Origin: Streptomyces sp. NBC_01233
Lineage (GTDB): Bacteria; Actinomycetota; Actinomycetes; Streptomycetales; Streptomycetaceae
DNA: 64,000 bases
Reading direction: 5' to 3'
NCBI RefSeq assembly: GCF_035989305.1
Contig: NZ_CP108514.1
Span: 9,652,501 to 9,716,500, forward strand
A program made the translations under genes and the position numbers. Of this stretch, positions 16,650 through 25,812 are shown piece by piece (positions within the stretch are counted from its first letter, which is position 1; the number at the start of each line of letters is the position of its first letter). Below the pieces are notes generated by a model. That model did no database searches. It saw nothing but the letters and a program-made list of their open reading frames with translations, and had not been told where the DNA came from.

Positions 16650-17198
16650 TCAGAACGAGGATTCGCGGACGCTCGCCTTCGCCGTCGGGACGATCGTCGC
16701 CGTGACCACCGACCGGTGGTCGGCGCCGGAGAACGTGACGGTGAGGGTGTCGTCCGAGGTCTGTGCGGTGGTGGCCTTGAAGCCGCGGCTGGGGATCGCG
16801 GAGATCAGGCACACGCCCCGGCTGCCGTACCGCACCGTCACCTTGCCGCCCGTGGAGGGGACGGTGTGCAGACCCGCTCCGCCCTCCTCGCAGTCCACGG
16901 CGGTCGTCGGGGCGGTGGTCCGGGGGGTGCCGGGCGAGGCCTTGGCAGGGTTCGCGGCCGAAGGGGTCGGACGCTGCGTCACGGTGGGCGAGGGGCTCGC
17001 GGACGCGGACGGTGTGACCGGCGCCGGGCTGCCCGCCTCCCAGGCCGGAGGCGTGTCGATGACCACCGGGGCGGACCGTGCGACCGGGGGCGTATGCCTG
17101 GTCGAGCCGACCACGAACTGGACCGTGGCGAGCACGGCGGTCACGCTGGTGGCCGTGCACGACAGCCATATGAACAGGTAACGCGGGATCCGGGGCAC
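16650..17198 (-). CDS. Hypothetical membrane-anchored secreted protein
   Basis: A 182-residue protein I cannot assign to a functional family. It has one N-terminal transmembrane anchor (YLFIWLSCTATSVTAVLATV), then a Pro/Ser/Thr-rich linker (residues ~45-100) and a C-terminal, probably beta-rich domain with two Cys (VDCEEGGAG and RGVCLISAI) that could form a disulfide. It faces outside the membrane by the positive-inside rule. It lies between the thiol-disulfide operon and the CAP-domain gene on the same strand, separated from the latter by a strong hairpin. The context hints at an envelope protein whose disulfide may need the adjacent system. Confidence 0.65.
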   Translation of the reverse strand: MPRIPRYLFIWLSCTATSVTAVLATVQFVVGSTRHTPPVARSAPVVIDTPPAWEAGSPAPVTPSASASPSPTVTQRPTPSAANPAKASPGTPRTTAPTTAVDCEEGGAGLHTVPSTGGKVTVRYGSRGVCLISAIPSRGFKATTAQTSDDTLTVTFSGADHRSVVTATIVPTAKASVRESSF

Positions 17199-17296
17199 GG
17201 CCCCATAGTGACCGACCCGCCGGCCGGCTCGTCACCGCCTCCCCCGAAGTGGCCCGGAGCCCTGTGTGCGGGCCCGCCGCCGACCGGTGAACGCCG

Positions 17297-17331
17297 ACGT
17301 CCTCCGACCCGTCGGACGGGTCGGAGGACGT
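17297..17331. terminator. Terminator hairpin downstream of the CAP-domain gene
   Basis: A perfect 15-bp stem (17297-17311 with 17317-17331) with a 5-nt loop lies just beyond the stop of the minus-strand gene ending at 17387. It separates that transcript from the next gene. Confidence 0.75.
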
Positions 17332-17386
17332 GTGTGGGGGGCGGCTGGTTCGTTCCGTGCGCGGGGCTTTGCTGTTCCGGGTCTCG

Positions 17387-18238
17387 CTACTTCGGGGTGC
17401 CGAAGTTCTGCGTCCACCACGGGCCGCCGTCGCCCTTGTGGACGCCGATGCCGATTTCCTTGAAGGCGCAGTTGAGGATGTTGGCCCGGTGGCCGGAGCT
17501 GTTCATCCACGCCTTCATGACCGCGTCGGGGTCGGCCTGACCCCGGGCTATGTTCTCGCCCAGACGGGACCACCCGTATCCGGCGGCCTCCACCCGGCTG
17601 GTCATGGTGGACCCGTCGGGGCCGGTGTGCGACATGACGCCGCTACGGGCCATGGTGTCGCTGTACGTCCGTGCGGCGGTGCTCAGCTTGGCGTTCATGC
17701 TCAGCGCGCCGCACCCGGCGGCGGCCCGCTCCTTGTTGACCAGGGCGAGGACCGCGGACTCGGCATCGCCGTTGACGGTGCCCGAGCCCCCCGAACCGCC
17801 CGAGCCCCCGGAACCGCCGCCCGTGGTCGTGGAGGGCTTGCGCGTCGGGTCGGCGGCCCGGGTCGGCGCCTGCTTGGCCGGAGTACTGCTCTCCGCCGTG
17901 TCGGGCTCCGGCGGAGCGGCGGATTCGGAGGCGCCGGCGTCCGGCGTGCCGGACGGGCTCGGGCTCGCCGTGGCCGTGGCGTCGGTGGTGGGCGTGGGGA
18001 CGGCAGGGGAGGGTGCCGTCCCCACGCCGTCACCGGTCCCCGCGGTGCCGGCCGAGGCACCGGCGGCGCCGTCGGCCCGCCGGTCTCTGCCGGCATCACC
18101 GTCGGAGTCGGCCACGGCGACCCCGACCGCCACCGCCGCGGCCGCCGCGGTGACGGACAGGACGATGCGCGTGCGCACCGTCCTCTTCCGTCGCGCCTCG
18201 GCGCGGGACGGCGTTTCGGGAGTGTGGCTGCGGCTCAT
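17387..18238 (-). CDS. Secreted CAP-domain (SCP/PR-1-like) protein
   Basis: A 283-residue secreted protein. One N-terminal membrane segment or signal (residues ~24-44) is followed by a disordered region of about 110 residues rich in Ser/Thr/Pro/Ala and Gly, then a CAP domain over the last ~115 residues. CAP landmarks are LALVNKERAAAGC, a central SHTGPDG with the conserved His, GENIARG, and the C-terminal WMNSSGHRANILN with HKGDGGPWWTQNFG. These domains occur in extracellular proteins of uncertain enzymatic role. Two Cys (AGCGAL and LNCAF) fit the conserved disulfide. The shared 23-bp element is about 85 bp upstream of the start. Confidence 0.87.
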   Translation of the reverse strand: MSRSHTPETPSRAEARRKRTVRTRIVLSVTAAAAAVAVGVAVADSDGDAGRDRRADGAAGASAGTAGTGDGVGTAPSPAVPTPTTDATATASPSPSGTPDAGASESAAPPEPDTAESSTPAKQAPTRAADPTRKPSTTTGGGSGGSGGSGGSGTVNGDAESAVLALVNKERAAAGCGALSMNAKLSTAARTYSDTMARSGVMSHTGPDGSTMTSRVEAAGYGWSRLGENIARGQADPDAVMKAWMNSSGHRANILNCAFKEIGIGVHKGDGGPWWTQNFGTPK

Positions 18239-18323
18239 GACGGTTGCACCTCACAGGAGAAGGGGAGGAGGGGAGTCCGGCTGAGCCTAGGTCGCCGACC
18301 AGCGAAAAGGGCGCGCTGGAGGG

Positions 18324-18346
18324 GTTCTTCAGGTTCCCCTAAGGAA
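18324..18346 (-). promoter_or_regulatory. Shared 23-bp element upstream of the CAP-domain gene
   Basis: The second copy of the element at 16551-16573 (20 of 23 bases identical), in the same orientation relative to its downstream gene and 85 bp from the start codon. Finding it twice, upstream of two envelope-related transcription units, suggests a common regulator. Confidence 0.5.
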
Positions 18347-18461
18347 ACCCGCAGGGCCAACACAGGGATGAGCCGGACAATCGCCCCAACTCGGCCGGCC
18401 CGGCACGCGCGTTGCCGAGCGGCGGAACTCACCCTCGTCCTGGACGCGGCGGCCCGCGGGC

Positions 18462-18965
18462 TCAGGACCGCCCGGGCAGCCGGTGCAGAACGACGTCGTG
18501 CAGGGCGCCGTCCGCGACCGTGAGGGTCAGGAAGGTGTGGTGGGGCTGTCTGCGACGGTCCGTCGGAGAGCCGGGGTTGAGCAGCCGGAGCCCGCTCGGG
18601 GCCGTGGAGTCCCACGGGATGTGGCTGTGACCGAACACCAGGACGTCCGTGTCGGGGAAACGTGCGGCGCAGCGCCGTTCCCGCCCTTCGGTCGGGCCGG
18701 TCTCGTGGACGACCGCGAAGCGCAGACCGCCGAGTTCGGCGCGGGCGACCTCGGGCAGCCTGCCGCGCAGGGCGGGCCCGTCGTTGTTGCCGCACACGGC
18801 GATCAGGCGCCGCGACTTCGACTCCAGCAGGTCGAGCGTGGCCTCGTCGGTCCAGTCCCCGGCGTGGACCACCACGTCGGCTTCGCCGATGGCTGACAGC
18901 AGGTCTTCGGGCAGGCGCCGGGCCCGCGCGGGTACGTGCGTGTCGGAGGTCAGCAGCAGCCTCAT
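18462..18965 (-). CDS. YfcE/MJ0936-type metallophosphoesterase
   Basis: A 167-residue calcineurin-like phosphoesterase of the short YfcE group, which hydrolyses phosphodiesters with two bound metals. The metal motifs appear in order: SDTH at residues 7-10, GDW near 36-38, GNND near 58-61, VVHETG near 83-88 and VFGHSHIPW near 110-118. The length is typical. It stands alone between the CAP-domain transcript and the large HEAT-like gene, and the physiological substrate cannot be told from sequence. Confidence 0.87.
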   Translation of the reverse strand: MRLLLTSDTHVPARARRLPEDLLSAIGEADVVVHAGDWTDEATLDLLESKSRRLIAVCGNNDGPALRGRLPEVARAELGGLRFAVVHETGPTEGRERRCAARFPDTDVLVFGHSHIPWDSTAPSGLRLLNPGSPTDRRRQPHHTFLTLTVADGALHDVVLHRLPGRS

Positions 18966-19025
18966 GGGTTCACCGTAGACGAGGGTGCCGCCGCCTTGTG
19001 GAGGAACGGGAACGCGCTTTCGGTG

Positions 19026-22000
19026 TCAGTTGGCGGTGAGGTCGACGGCGTCGGCCGCCTCGCGGACCTCCGTGTCCCGGTGGCGGCGCAGCGCATGGAC
19101 GGCGGCTCTCCAGGGCCCCGGCCAGTTCAGACCGGGGCCGAGAGCCGAGGCGAGGGCCACGGCGAACAGCCCGTCGGGCAGCGTCCCGGCGGACAGGGTG
19201 CGTACGGTCCCCAGCGCCCCTTCCGCCTGCTGCATCGTGCGGGAGGCGTAGTGGTGCCGCTGGTGCAGCTGTTGGGCGCTGCGGCCGGCCAGCGCGGGGC
19301 GGTCCGCGACGGCGGCGCTCAGCTCGCGGCAGGCCGCGGTCAGTTCGGCTTCGGGCGCGGCCGCGTCGACGGCCTGGACGAGCAGGGAGACGCGCAGGCC
19401 GGTCAGCCGCGGTTCGGGGGCCAACTGCCGGGCGAGCGGAGCGCACAACCGGCCGGGCACCGTGACCATGGCCGAGCCGAGGAGGTGGTGCATCCGATGG
19501 CGGGCGGGCTGCTCGGGACCGTCGGCGTCGCCGCCCTCCGACGCGCCGTCCTCCGAGGCCATGGCCGTCAGCAGCCGGGCGACCGTCTCGTGGAGGGCAC
19601 TGCCGGGGGCCGCTCCGCCCGCCGGATGGGGCTGCTCCGATCCGGCGATGCCCAGCAGGGTCCTGCCGGCCTCCCAGGTGAGGGGAGAGGTCAGGTCGGT
19701 GACCATGTCCGTGAGCGCCCCGGTGACGGCGGGGGTGTAAGCGGCCCATTCCCCCAGGGCCCAGAACACGCTCTGGGTCGTGAACTCGTCGGCGGTGGCG
19801 AGCAGATCGGTGACCAGCCGGCCGTAACGGGTCCGGTGTACGGGAGCCACTTCGGCCGGGCCGCGCAGCACGGCGCGGCGGGCGCCTTCCGGGCCGTCGG
19901 CGACGGCGGACTCCAGCAGCGACCACGCCGCTTCGGCGGGGAGCAGGGCAGGAGCCAGGGCGACGGCGGCGGTCCGCAGGTCCGGGTGCGCGGAGGCGCC
20001 GAGCGCAGCCCGGGCGAGGAGCCGCGCGGCGTCCTGAGGCGGGAGGTGGCGGGCTGCGAGCCGCGCCGCCGACTTGCGGACGGTGAGCTTCACCCCGCCT
20101 TCGCGGGTGAGCAGTTCGCGCAGCGCGGCGGCGAGGGCGTCCGGGCGGACCCGGAGCGCCACCTGGTCGGCGACCGCCCAGACCGCGGCCGCGTCGGCCG
20201 TGCCGGCGCTGTCGAGCAGCAGGCGCAGGGCGGCGTCCGGTGCGTCGCCGACGGCGGCGGCCGCCAGCGCGGCGGGGTCCGCCCCCGCTTCGTCGGCGCC
20301 GCCGTACCGCCGGACGAGCTCGTACCCGTACCCCGGGACCCCGGCCGCCTCGCGGAGCACCACGGCCCGTTCGTCCAGGGACCGGCCCGGGTCGGCGAGG
20401 GCCCTCTCCGCCAGGCGTACGGCGGCACGTTGCTGGCGGGGCAGCCACCGGTCCGCACGGCGGAAGCGGGGCAGCGCACGGACCGTGCCGGGCGCCGGGA
20501 ACCGGCCGGTGGGCGGCGGGTCGGCCAGCGCGTGGTCCAGCAGGTCGGTGCGGTCGGCGGCGAGCACGTCGAGTACGGGGCCGAGCGCTGCCGCGGAGGG
20601 CTCCCGCTCCAGGAGTACGGCGACCCGCCCGGCCCGCGTCGCCGGGTCCGCCAACCAGGCCGCGGCCAGCTCGGCGAAGGCGCCGTCGGGGCAGTCGCGC
20701 AGGCCGTCGGCGAGGCGGTCCTGCAGCTCGGGGACCCGGCGCGCCCGGTCGCCGAACGCCTCGACCAGGGCGAGCAGCGGTGTGTGGTCGCCCCGCCCGG
20801 CAGCGGTGTCCAGCCAGGGCCGCACGGCGTCGAGCACGACGCGTTCGCGGCCGTGGCGCAGCGCCCGGTCCAGCCGGACGGCGGGTGCGAGCGAGCCGGT
20901 GCGGGCGGTGAGGTCCCCCAGCAGGTGGACGGCGAGTGCGAGGGGCTCCTCGTCGGCCGAGGAGTTGAGGAGGGCGACGGCGAGGGTGTGGACGGCGGTC
21001 CGGGTGGCCGGCGAACAGTCGCGGGCGCGCAGGGCGTCCAGGCAGAGCCGCTGCAGGTCGTCGCGGCCGGCCCGGCCCGTGGTTCCGGTGAGGGCCGCCA
21101 CGAGCAGCGGTGCGCGCAGGGCTGCGAAGGCCTCCAGGGCGCTCCGGCGCACGGGGTCGCGCTCGTTGCGCAGCCGGCGCGCGGCCAGGTCCAGTACGGC
21201 GGCCACCTCCGCCGGATCCGCCGCGTACTCGGCGTTGGACACCACCTGCCGCCAGGCGAACGCCCGGTCGTCGGCGTCTCCGGAGCCGGTCGCGTCGAGG
21301 AGTTCCGGCCGGGCCTCGGCCGGCGGGAGCATGGCGAGGGCGGGCCAGATCTCGAACGCGGCCCATCGTTCGGCGCGGCCCCGCGCGACGTCCGCCCGTG
21401 CCACGGCGTGCCGTTCGGCCTGCGGAAACAGGGCCAGTACACCGTCGGGGACGCCGCCCGGGACGTGGCCCGGTCGTTCGGCGGCGACCGCCTCGTGGAA
21501 CTCCGCCCGGTCCGCGGTCGGCACCGCGCGCAGCATGGTGACGTAGGCGCCCCGCTGGGACCAGCGGGCGGCGAGCCGGTGCAGGGACGGCGGTGCGGCC
21601 GCGACCAGCCGGCGGAGCACGGCCGGGTTCGGGGTGCGCTCCCAGCGCATGCTCTGCCGGCCGGGGTCGGCGAGCCAGCGGGCGGTCCGCTCGGCGTCCG
21701 AGTCGACGAGGTCGGCGAGCCGGTCGTGCAGCGGCTCGGGCAGGTCCCCGGGGCCGTGGCGTTCGAGGAGGTCCAGCACCCGTGCGGGGGCTGCGGGCAG
21801 GGCCGCCGCGATCCCGTTGGCGTGGCGCGGCCACCAGCTGCCCCGCAGGCCGGGGGAGAGCGATGCGAGGTCACGTTCGGCCTGGTCGAGCACGGCTGCC
21901 GGATGGCGGCGGGCCAGCAGGCTCCAGCCCTCGAACGCGACGGCGCCGGCGAGCTCGGGCAGCATCCGGGCGGTGAACTCCGGGGAGCAGCCCGGCAGCA

Positions 22001-22430
22001 GCAGGGCCGCGTCCCGGTCGCCGCGCTCGGCACGCAGCCGCAGCAGCAGGCGCTCGGCGAGGGCGGGGCGGCTGCCGTCGCGCAGCAGCCGGGCGAGGTC
22101 GGCGCGGACCACGGCGGGGGCGTCGTCGTACGCGGCTTCGACGGCCCGGTCCGGGACGCCCGCAGCGCGGGCGCCGCGCAAGGCGTAGCGGCGGACGACC
22201 GGGTCCGGGTCGGCCAGGCGCGCGGCGAGGTGGTCGGTGTCCGCCCCGGCCAGCGCGGCGAGCGCGCCGAGCCGCCGTTCGTACGGGCCGAGCCGGTCGA
22301 GTGCGGTGAGCAGCGGCCGGAGCTCGCCGCGGGCGGCCAGCGCGTGCGCGGTGACGGCGGCGTGCCGCAGGCGGGCCTTGTGCGGGAGGGAGTCGAGTGC
22401 GGAGAGCAGCTGTTCGACGGTGGTGATCAT
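19026..22430 (-). CDS. Large HEAT-repeat-like alpha-solenoid protein of unknown function
   Basis: A 1134-residue, Ala/Leu/Arg-rich protein without signal peptide or membrane segments. Repeated helical pairs of about 30-40 residues, with recurrent L..LA....VVR..AL patterns such as LADPDPVVRRYALRGARA near residue 70, indicate a HEAT-like alpha-solenoid. I see no catalytic motif. It is a single-gene unit between a phosphoesterase and a MDMPI-type gene. Such proteins usually act as scaffolds; which complex it serves is unknown. The ATG at 22430 gives the full helical N-terminus (VEQLLSALDSLPHKARLRHA). Confidence 0.78.
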   Translation of the reverse strand: MITTVEQLLSALDSLPHKARLRHAAVTAHALAARGELRPLLTALDRLGPYERRLGALAALAGADTDHLAARLADPDPVVRRYALRGARAAGVPDRAVEAAYDDAPAVVRADLARLLRDGSRPALAERLLLRLRAERGDRDAALLLPGCSPEFTARMLPELAGAVAFEGWSLLARRHPAAVLDQAERDLASLSPGLRGSWWPRHANGIAAALPAAPARVLDLLERHGPGDLPEPLHDRLADLVDSDAERTARWLADPGRQSMRWERTPNPAVLRRLVAAAPPSLHRLAARWSQRGAYVTMLRAVPTADRAEFHEAVAAERPGHVPGGVPDGVLALFPQAERHAVARADVARGRAERWAAFEIWPALAMLPPAEARPELLDATGSGDADDRAFAWRQVVSNAEYAADPAEVAAVLDLAARRLRNERDPVRRSALEAFAALRAPLLVAALTGTTGRAGRDDLQRLCLDALRARDCSPATRTAVHTLAVALLNSSADEEPLALAVHLLGDLTARTGSLAPAVRLDRALRHGRERVVLDAVRPWLDTAAGRGDHTPLLALVEAFGDRARRVPELQDRLADGLRDCPDGAFAELAAAWLADPATRAGRVAVLLEREPSAAALGPVLDVLAADRTDLLDHALADPPPTGRFPAPGTVRALPRFRRADRWLPRQQRAAVRLAERALADPGRSLDERAVVLREAAGVPGYGYELVRRYGGADEAGADPAALAAAAVGDAPDAALRLLLDSAGTADAAAVWAVADQVALRVRPDALAAALRELLTREGGVKLTVRKSAARLAARHLPPQDAARLLARAALGASAHPDLRTAAVALAPALLPAEAAWSLLESAVADGPEGARRAVLRGPAEVAPVHRTRYGRLVTDLLATADEFTTQSVFWALGEWAAYTPAVTGALTDMVTDLTSPLTWEAGRTLLGIAGSEQPHPAGGAAPGSALHETVARLLTAMASEDGASEGGDADGPEQPARHRMHHLLGSAMVTVPGRLCAPLARQLAPEPRLTGLRVSLLVQAVDAAAPEAELTAACRELSAAVADRPALAGRSAQQLHQRHHYASRTMQQAEGALGTVRTLSAGTLPDGLFAVALASALGPGLNWPGPWRAAVHALRRHRDTEVREAADAVDLTAN

Positions 22431-22524
22431 CGGGACGGATTGTCACAGACACCCGTCCGCGACTCCTACCGAATATCGGCGGGGGCATCGGTGCGGGCCC
22501 GGACCGGCGTGCGGCGGATCCGGG

Positions 22525-23184
22525 TCAGCCGAGGACGAGGGGGAGGCGCAGTGGTGTGGCAGACCCGCCCAGTTCGGCCTTCTCCGCGTCGGTCGGGGCC
22601 CGGCGTCCGGTGCCGATCAGCAGCGCGTCCTCGTCGGAGAACGACGGGGGGAAGGCCGCGCCGGCGATCCTCTCCAGCAGCTCGCGTGACCGGGCGAGGC
22701 CCTCGGCGGGCGGTTCCGCCGCGTCCGGGAGGTGCGCGATCAGGTCGAGGTGGTGCAGGGTCCATTCCAGGACGTACGCGGCGAGGTAGTCGCCCGTGGT
22801 GAGCACCTCGCCGCGGGTGCCGACCCGGACCGCGGGATCCGCGAGTGCGGCGGCCCGGCCGGCGGCGGAACCGACGTCGTCGAGGTGGAACTTGAGCAGC
22901 CACGGCTCCTCGTACGCGGCGGCGAGGCGGACGGTCAGCGCGTCGAGCGGGTCCTCGCCGTTCGGGGCCTCGACGAGGTTCCAGTAGGTCACCGCGTCGC
23001 GCGTGGGCTGCGTATCGGCGGGGGTGACGAGGGTGATCGGGACGTCCTGGGCATCGATGACCGGATGGCACACCAGGTCCCGCACGAGCCACCCGGTGCA
23101 GCCGGACGGCCATGCGAAGTCCTCGTCACGGAGTTCGGCGACCGCCGTGCGCAACGCTGGCCAGGAGCGTGAGAAGAGGTCCAC
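22525..23184 (-). CDS. Mycothiol-dependent maleylpyruvate isomerase (MDMPI/DinB-like) family protein
   Basis: About 219 residues from the GTG at 23184; an in-frame ATG at 23247 would add 21 residues without family similarity. The protein follows the MDMPI N-terminal four-helix pattern: SRSWPALRTAVAELRDEDF, TGWLVRDLVCHPVIDAQD with one metal-ligand His, and AAYVLEWTLHHLDLIAHL with the second His cluster. Members use mycothiol or metal in isomerisation and transfer reactions, but most are uncharacterised. Neither start has a convincing ribosome binding site. No pathway genes flank it. Confidence 0.72.
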   Translation of the reverse strand: MDLFSRSWPALRTAVAELRDEDFAWPSGCTGWLVRDLVCHPVIDAQDVPITLVTPADTQPTRDAVTYWNLVEAPNGEDPLDALTVRLAAAYEEPWLLKFHLDDVGSAAGRAAALADPAVRVGTRGEVLTTGDYLAAYVLEWTLHHLDLIAHLPDAAEPPAEGLARSRELLERIAGAAFPPSFSDEDALLIGTGRRAPTDAEKAELGGSATPLRLPLVLG

Positions 23185-23309
23185 GGCCGCAAGCTGGCAG
23201 CCCCCGGCCGTGGACCTCCCGCTCCTGGTTCCCGCCGCGACCGACACGATCGCCCGTCACGCCGGCGGCGGTGGCAGCGGTGGCGGTCCTGGACGCGTCC
23301 GCCGGGCCG

Positions 23310-24260
23310 TCAGGCGAGCGCCGCCGCCAGCGCCTTGGCGGCCCTTGCGACCACCGCGTCCGTACGGGGCGCGGAAGCCTCCGGCTTGGTGGTCAGCACG
23401 GCCAGCACCACCGGCGGCCGCCCCGGAGGCCAGGCGATGCCCACGTTGTTGTTGGTCCCGTACGATCCGGTGCCCGTCTTGTCCCCGATCACCCAGTCGG
23501 CGGGCAGCCCGGCCCGGAACCGGTCTCCGCTCGTCGTGTTGGCCAGCAGCCAGCGCGTCAGGTGCTCCCGGTGCCGCGGGACCAGCGCGTCTCCGAGCAC
23601 GAGCCGCCCGTACGTCCGCCCGATGGCCCGCGGGCTGGTCGTGTCGGTCACCCGCGACGGTTCGGCCGAGTTCAGCTCAGGCTCCCACCGGTCGAGCCGC
23701 GTCGTACGGTCCCCGAGGGAACGGCAGAAGGCGGTGATCGCGGTGGGGCCGCCCAGCTCGCGGAGCAGCAGGTTGGCGGCGGCGTTGTCGCTCTGGGCGA
23801 TGGCCGCGGAGCACAGCTCGGCCACCGTCAGCCCGCCGGCGACGTTCTCGGGCCGCTCCGTCACCGAGCCGCCGCCCGCGGTCGTGACGTCGTCCTGCGT
23901 GTAGTGGATGCGCCGGGCGAGGAACTCGCCGTCGCGGTCCAGATCCCGCATCACGGCCGCTACGGCCGGCGTCTTGAACAGCGAGCACATGGGGAACAGC
24001 TCGTCGGCGCGGTACAGCACCGTCCTGCCGGTGGCGGTGTCCCGGGCGTACGCCCCCAGCCGCGCGCCGTACTCGCGCTCCAGCCCGCGCAGCTGCCGGA
24101 CGACCTCGGCGTCCCTGCCGTCCCCGCTGTTCCCGCCGCGTGACGCCGCACGCGCCGCGCCCGCCGGCAAGGCCGCGGTCAGCGCCGCCCCCGCCCCCAG
24201 AGCCAGTAATCCTCGACGGGTCTGCTCCACGTCGGCTCTCCTCTTCCCTTTGACGATCAC
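23310..24260 (-). CDS. Class A beta-lactamase, Tat-exported
   Basis: A 316-residue serine beta-lactamase that hydrolyses penicillin-type antibiotics outside the membrane. The N-terminus has a twin-arginine signal (TRRGLLALGAGAALTAALPA). Class A motifs are in order and intact: CSLFK with the nucleophile Ser (SxxK) near residues 91-96, SDN near 156-158, the omega-loop EPELN with the general base Glu, and DKTGTG (KTG) near 258-263. The length is normal. It stands alone on the minus strand, and no BlaI/BlaR-like regulator is seen. Environmental Streptomyces often carry such chromosomal enzymes. Confidence 0.92.
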   Translation of the reverse strand: MIVKGKRRADVEQTRRGLLALGAGAALTAALPAGAARAASRGGNSGDGRDAEVVRQLRGLEREYGARLGAYARDTATGRTVLYRADELFPMCSLFKTPAVAAVMRDLDRDGEFLARRIHYTQDDVTTAGGGSVTERPENVAGGLTVAELCSAAIAQSDNAAANLLLRELGGPTAITAFCRSLGDRTTRLDRWEPELNSAEPSRVTDTTSPRAIGRTYGRLVLGDALVPRHREHLTRWLLANTTSGDRFRAGLPADWVIGDKTGTGSYGTNNNVGIAWPPGRPPVVLAVLTTKPEASAPRTDAVVARAAKALAAALA

Positions 24261-24315
24261 GTGACGACGAAGACGCCAAAGATGATCAATCCGGTTCCGT
24301 CCGGCCGCCCGTTTT

Positions 24316-24900
24316 TCAGTCGAGCCCGTCGAAGCTCCAGGCCTGGATGTCGCGGTAGTGGATGGGTCCGGGGCCGCGGCCCGTGTTGCTGCCGACGAGG
24401 TGGAGCCGCCGGGTCTGCCACGGGCGACCGGCGAACGCGGCGAGCCCCGCCGCCGCCTCCACCGCGCTGGTGCGGTCGTTGCGGCGGGAGCGGGCCAGCG
24501 TCAGATGGGGGCGCAGCGGCCGCTCCTGGAAGTCGATGCCGCACGCGCGGACCGTGGCGCGCACGTCGGTGGCGAGGAGGTGCAGTGCTTCGAGCTCTCC
24601 GTCGATTCCGGTCCACAGGACCCGGTCGTCGAAGTGCCCGCCGCCGCGCAGTGCCAGCTTCAGGGGGCGCCGGGCCGCGGCGAGGTCCGCGAGCGGCTCC
24701 TTGAGGAGCGGAACGGCGGTGGCGGGGAGCTCGCCGAGGAAGGCCAGGGTGACGTGCCAGTCCTCGATGCGGTTCCAGCGCATGTCCGGGTACGCGGCGT
24801 AGGCCGGCCGCAGCTGCTCGGCCAGCTCTTCCTTCGCGTCGTCGGGCGGGGCGAGCGCTATGAACACGCGGACGGTCTCAGCCTGGATCTTTTCGTTCAC
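24316..24900 (-). CDS. thpR: RNA 2',3'-cyclic phosphodiesterase (2H phosphoesterase)
   Basis: A 194-residue 2H-family enzyme that opens RNA 2',3'-cyclic phosphates (formerly called 2'-5' RNA ligase). The two HxTx catalytic motifs are present: WHVTLAFLGEL near residues 48-58 and LRPHLTLARSRRN near 129-141. RVFIALAPPDDAKEEL at the N-terminus matches the family's first strand and helix. The size is typical, and it stands alone. The function is conserved across bacteria, with unclear physiological role. Confidence 0.88.
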   Translation of the reverse strand: MNEKIQAETVRVFIALAPPDDAKEELAEQLRPAYAAYPDMRWNRIEDWHVTLAFLGELPATAVPLLKEPLADLAAARRPLKLALRGGGHFDDRVLWTGIDGELEALHLLATDVRATVRACGIDFQERPLRPHLTLARSRRNDRTSAVEAAAGLAAFAGRPWQTRRLHLVGSNTGRGPGPIHYRDIQAWSFDGLD

Positions 24901-24981
24901 GGAGGACTTCGTACCGTGTCCGGGCGGGTCCAGTCATCTTTGCGTTCCCGCCGCGCGGTGCGGCAGCGGACGACAAAAGGG

Positions 24982-25746
24982 GTGAGCGACAACCGGGCGC
25001 TGTGGGAGCTGGACGCGCGGATCGCGAACGAGATGTTCGGCGAGGAGCTGAACGGCCGGCGGGCCTCGTTCGGCCTGCCGCCGGTCGAGAACGTCCGCGA
25101 CTACGCCTTCACCGACCAGCCGTGGCTGGCCACGGACCCGGTCCTGGACCCCTGGCGGACCACGGACCTCGACGTGGTGCAGACCGGCGCCTGGATCCGG
25201 CCCGACACGCGCCCGCTCCCCGCCGGCCTGGAGGCGTTCCTGGACGCCGGCGCACCACCGGTGTACGTCGGCCTGGGCAGCACGCCCACCGGAGCCCCGC
25301 AGGACTTCGCGCGGACGGCCGTCGACGCGGTCCGCGCGCAGGGCCGCCGCGTGGTCCTCTCCCGCGGCTGGGCCGGCCTGGACCCGGTCGACGAGCAGGA
25401 CGACTGCTTCGCCGTCGGCGAGGTCAACCAGCAGGCGCTGTTCCGGCGGGCGACCGCCGTCGTGCACCACGGCAGCGCGGGCACCACGACGACCGCCACC
25501 GGGTCCGGCACGCCCCAGGTGGTCGTGCCCCAGGGAGGAGACGCACCGTACTGGGGCAGCCGGGTCGCCGACTTGGGCATCGGGACCGCCCACGACGGCC
25601 CGGCCCCGACCACCGAGTCCCTGTCGCTGGCGCTCGAGGCGGCCCTGACGCCCGGGACCGGCGCACGGGCGACCGCCGTGGCCGGCACGATCCGTACCGA
25701 CGGGGCGACGGTCGCCGCGAAACTGCTGCTCGACGCCGCCTGCTGA
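24982..25746 (+). pseudogene. 5'-truncated GtfA/MGT-type glycosyltransferase
   Basis: The frame encodes about 254 residues that match the C-terminal two thirds of vancomycin-type and macrolide-type glycosyltransferases. VYVGLGSTPTGAPQDF is near residue 90, and the nucleotide-sugar signature VVHHGSAGTTTTATGSGTPQ near residue 160 carries the diagnostic HHGSAGTT. Complete members are about 400 residues; the N-terminal acceptor-binding domain, roughly 140 residues, is absent. The GTG at 24982 follows an AAAAGGGG stretch and could still allow translation of a fragment, but this is most likely a decayed gene. No other glycosylation genes are nearby. Confidence 0.6.
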
Positions 25747-25790
25747 TCCAGGCCGTGATCCCGGTGCGGCGCACCACCCGGGCGGGTTTT

Positions 25791-25812
25791 GTATCGGGCG
25801 GGTATCAAGGAG
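25791..25812. promoter_or_regulatory. Direct repeat GTATC upstream of the second two-component system
   Basis: GTATCGGGCGG (25791) and GTATCAAGGAG (25802) form an 11-bp-period direct repeat about 150 bp before the response regulator start. The inverse sequence CCGATAC recurs before the adjacent ABC transporter operon (28087-28138). This fits autoregulation by the encoded OmpR-type regulator; binding is inferred. Confidence 0.42.

Noticed and set aside
24358..24981. N-terminal extension of the glycosyltransferase frame
   Set aside because: The frame is open but antisense to the ThpR gene and does not resemble a glycosyltransferase acceptor domain.
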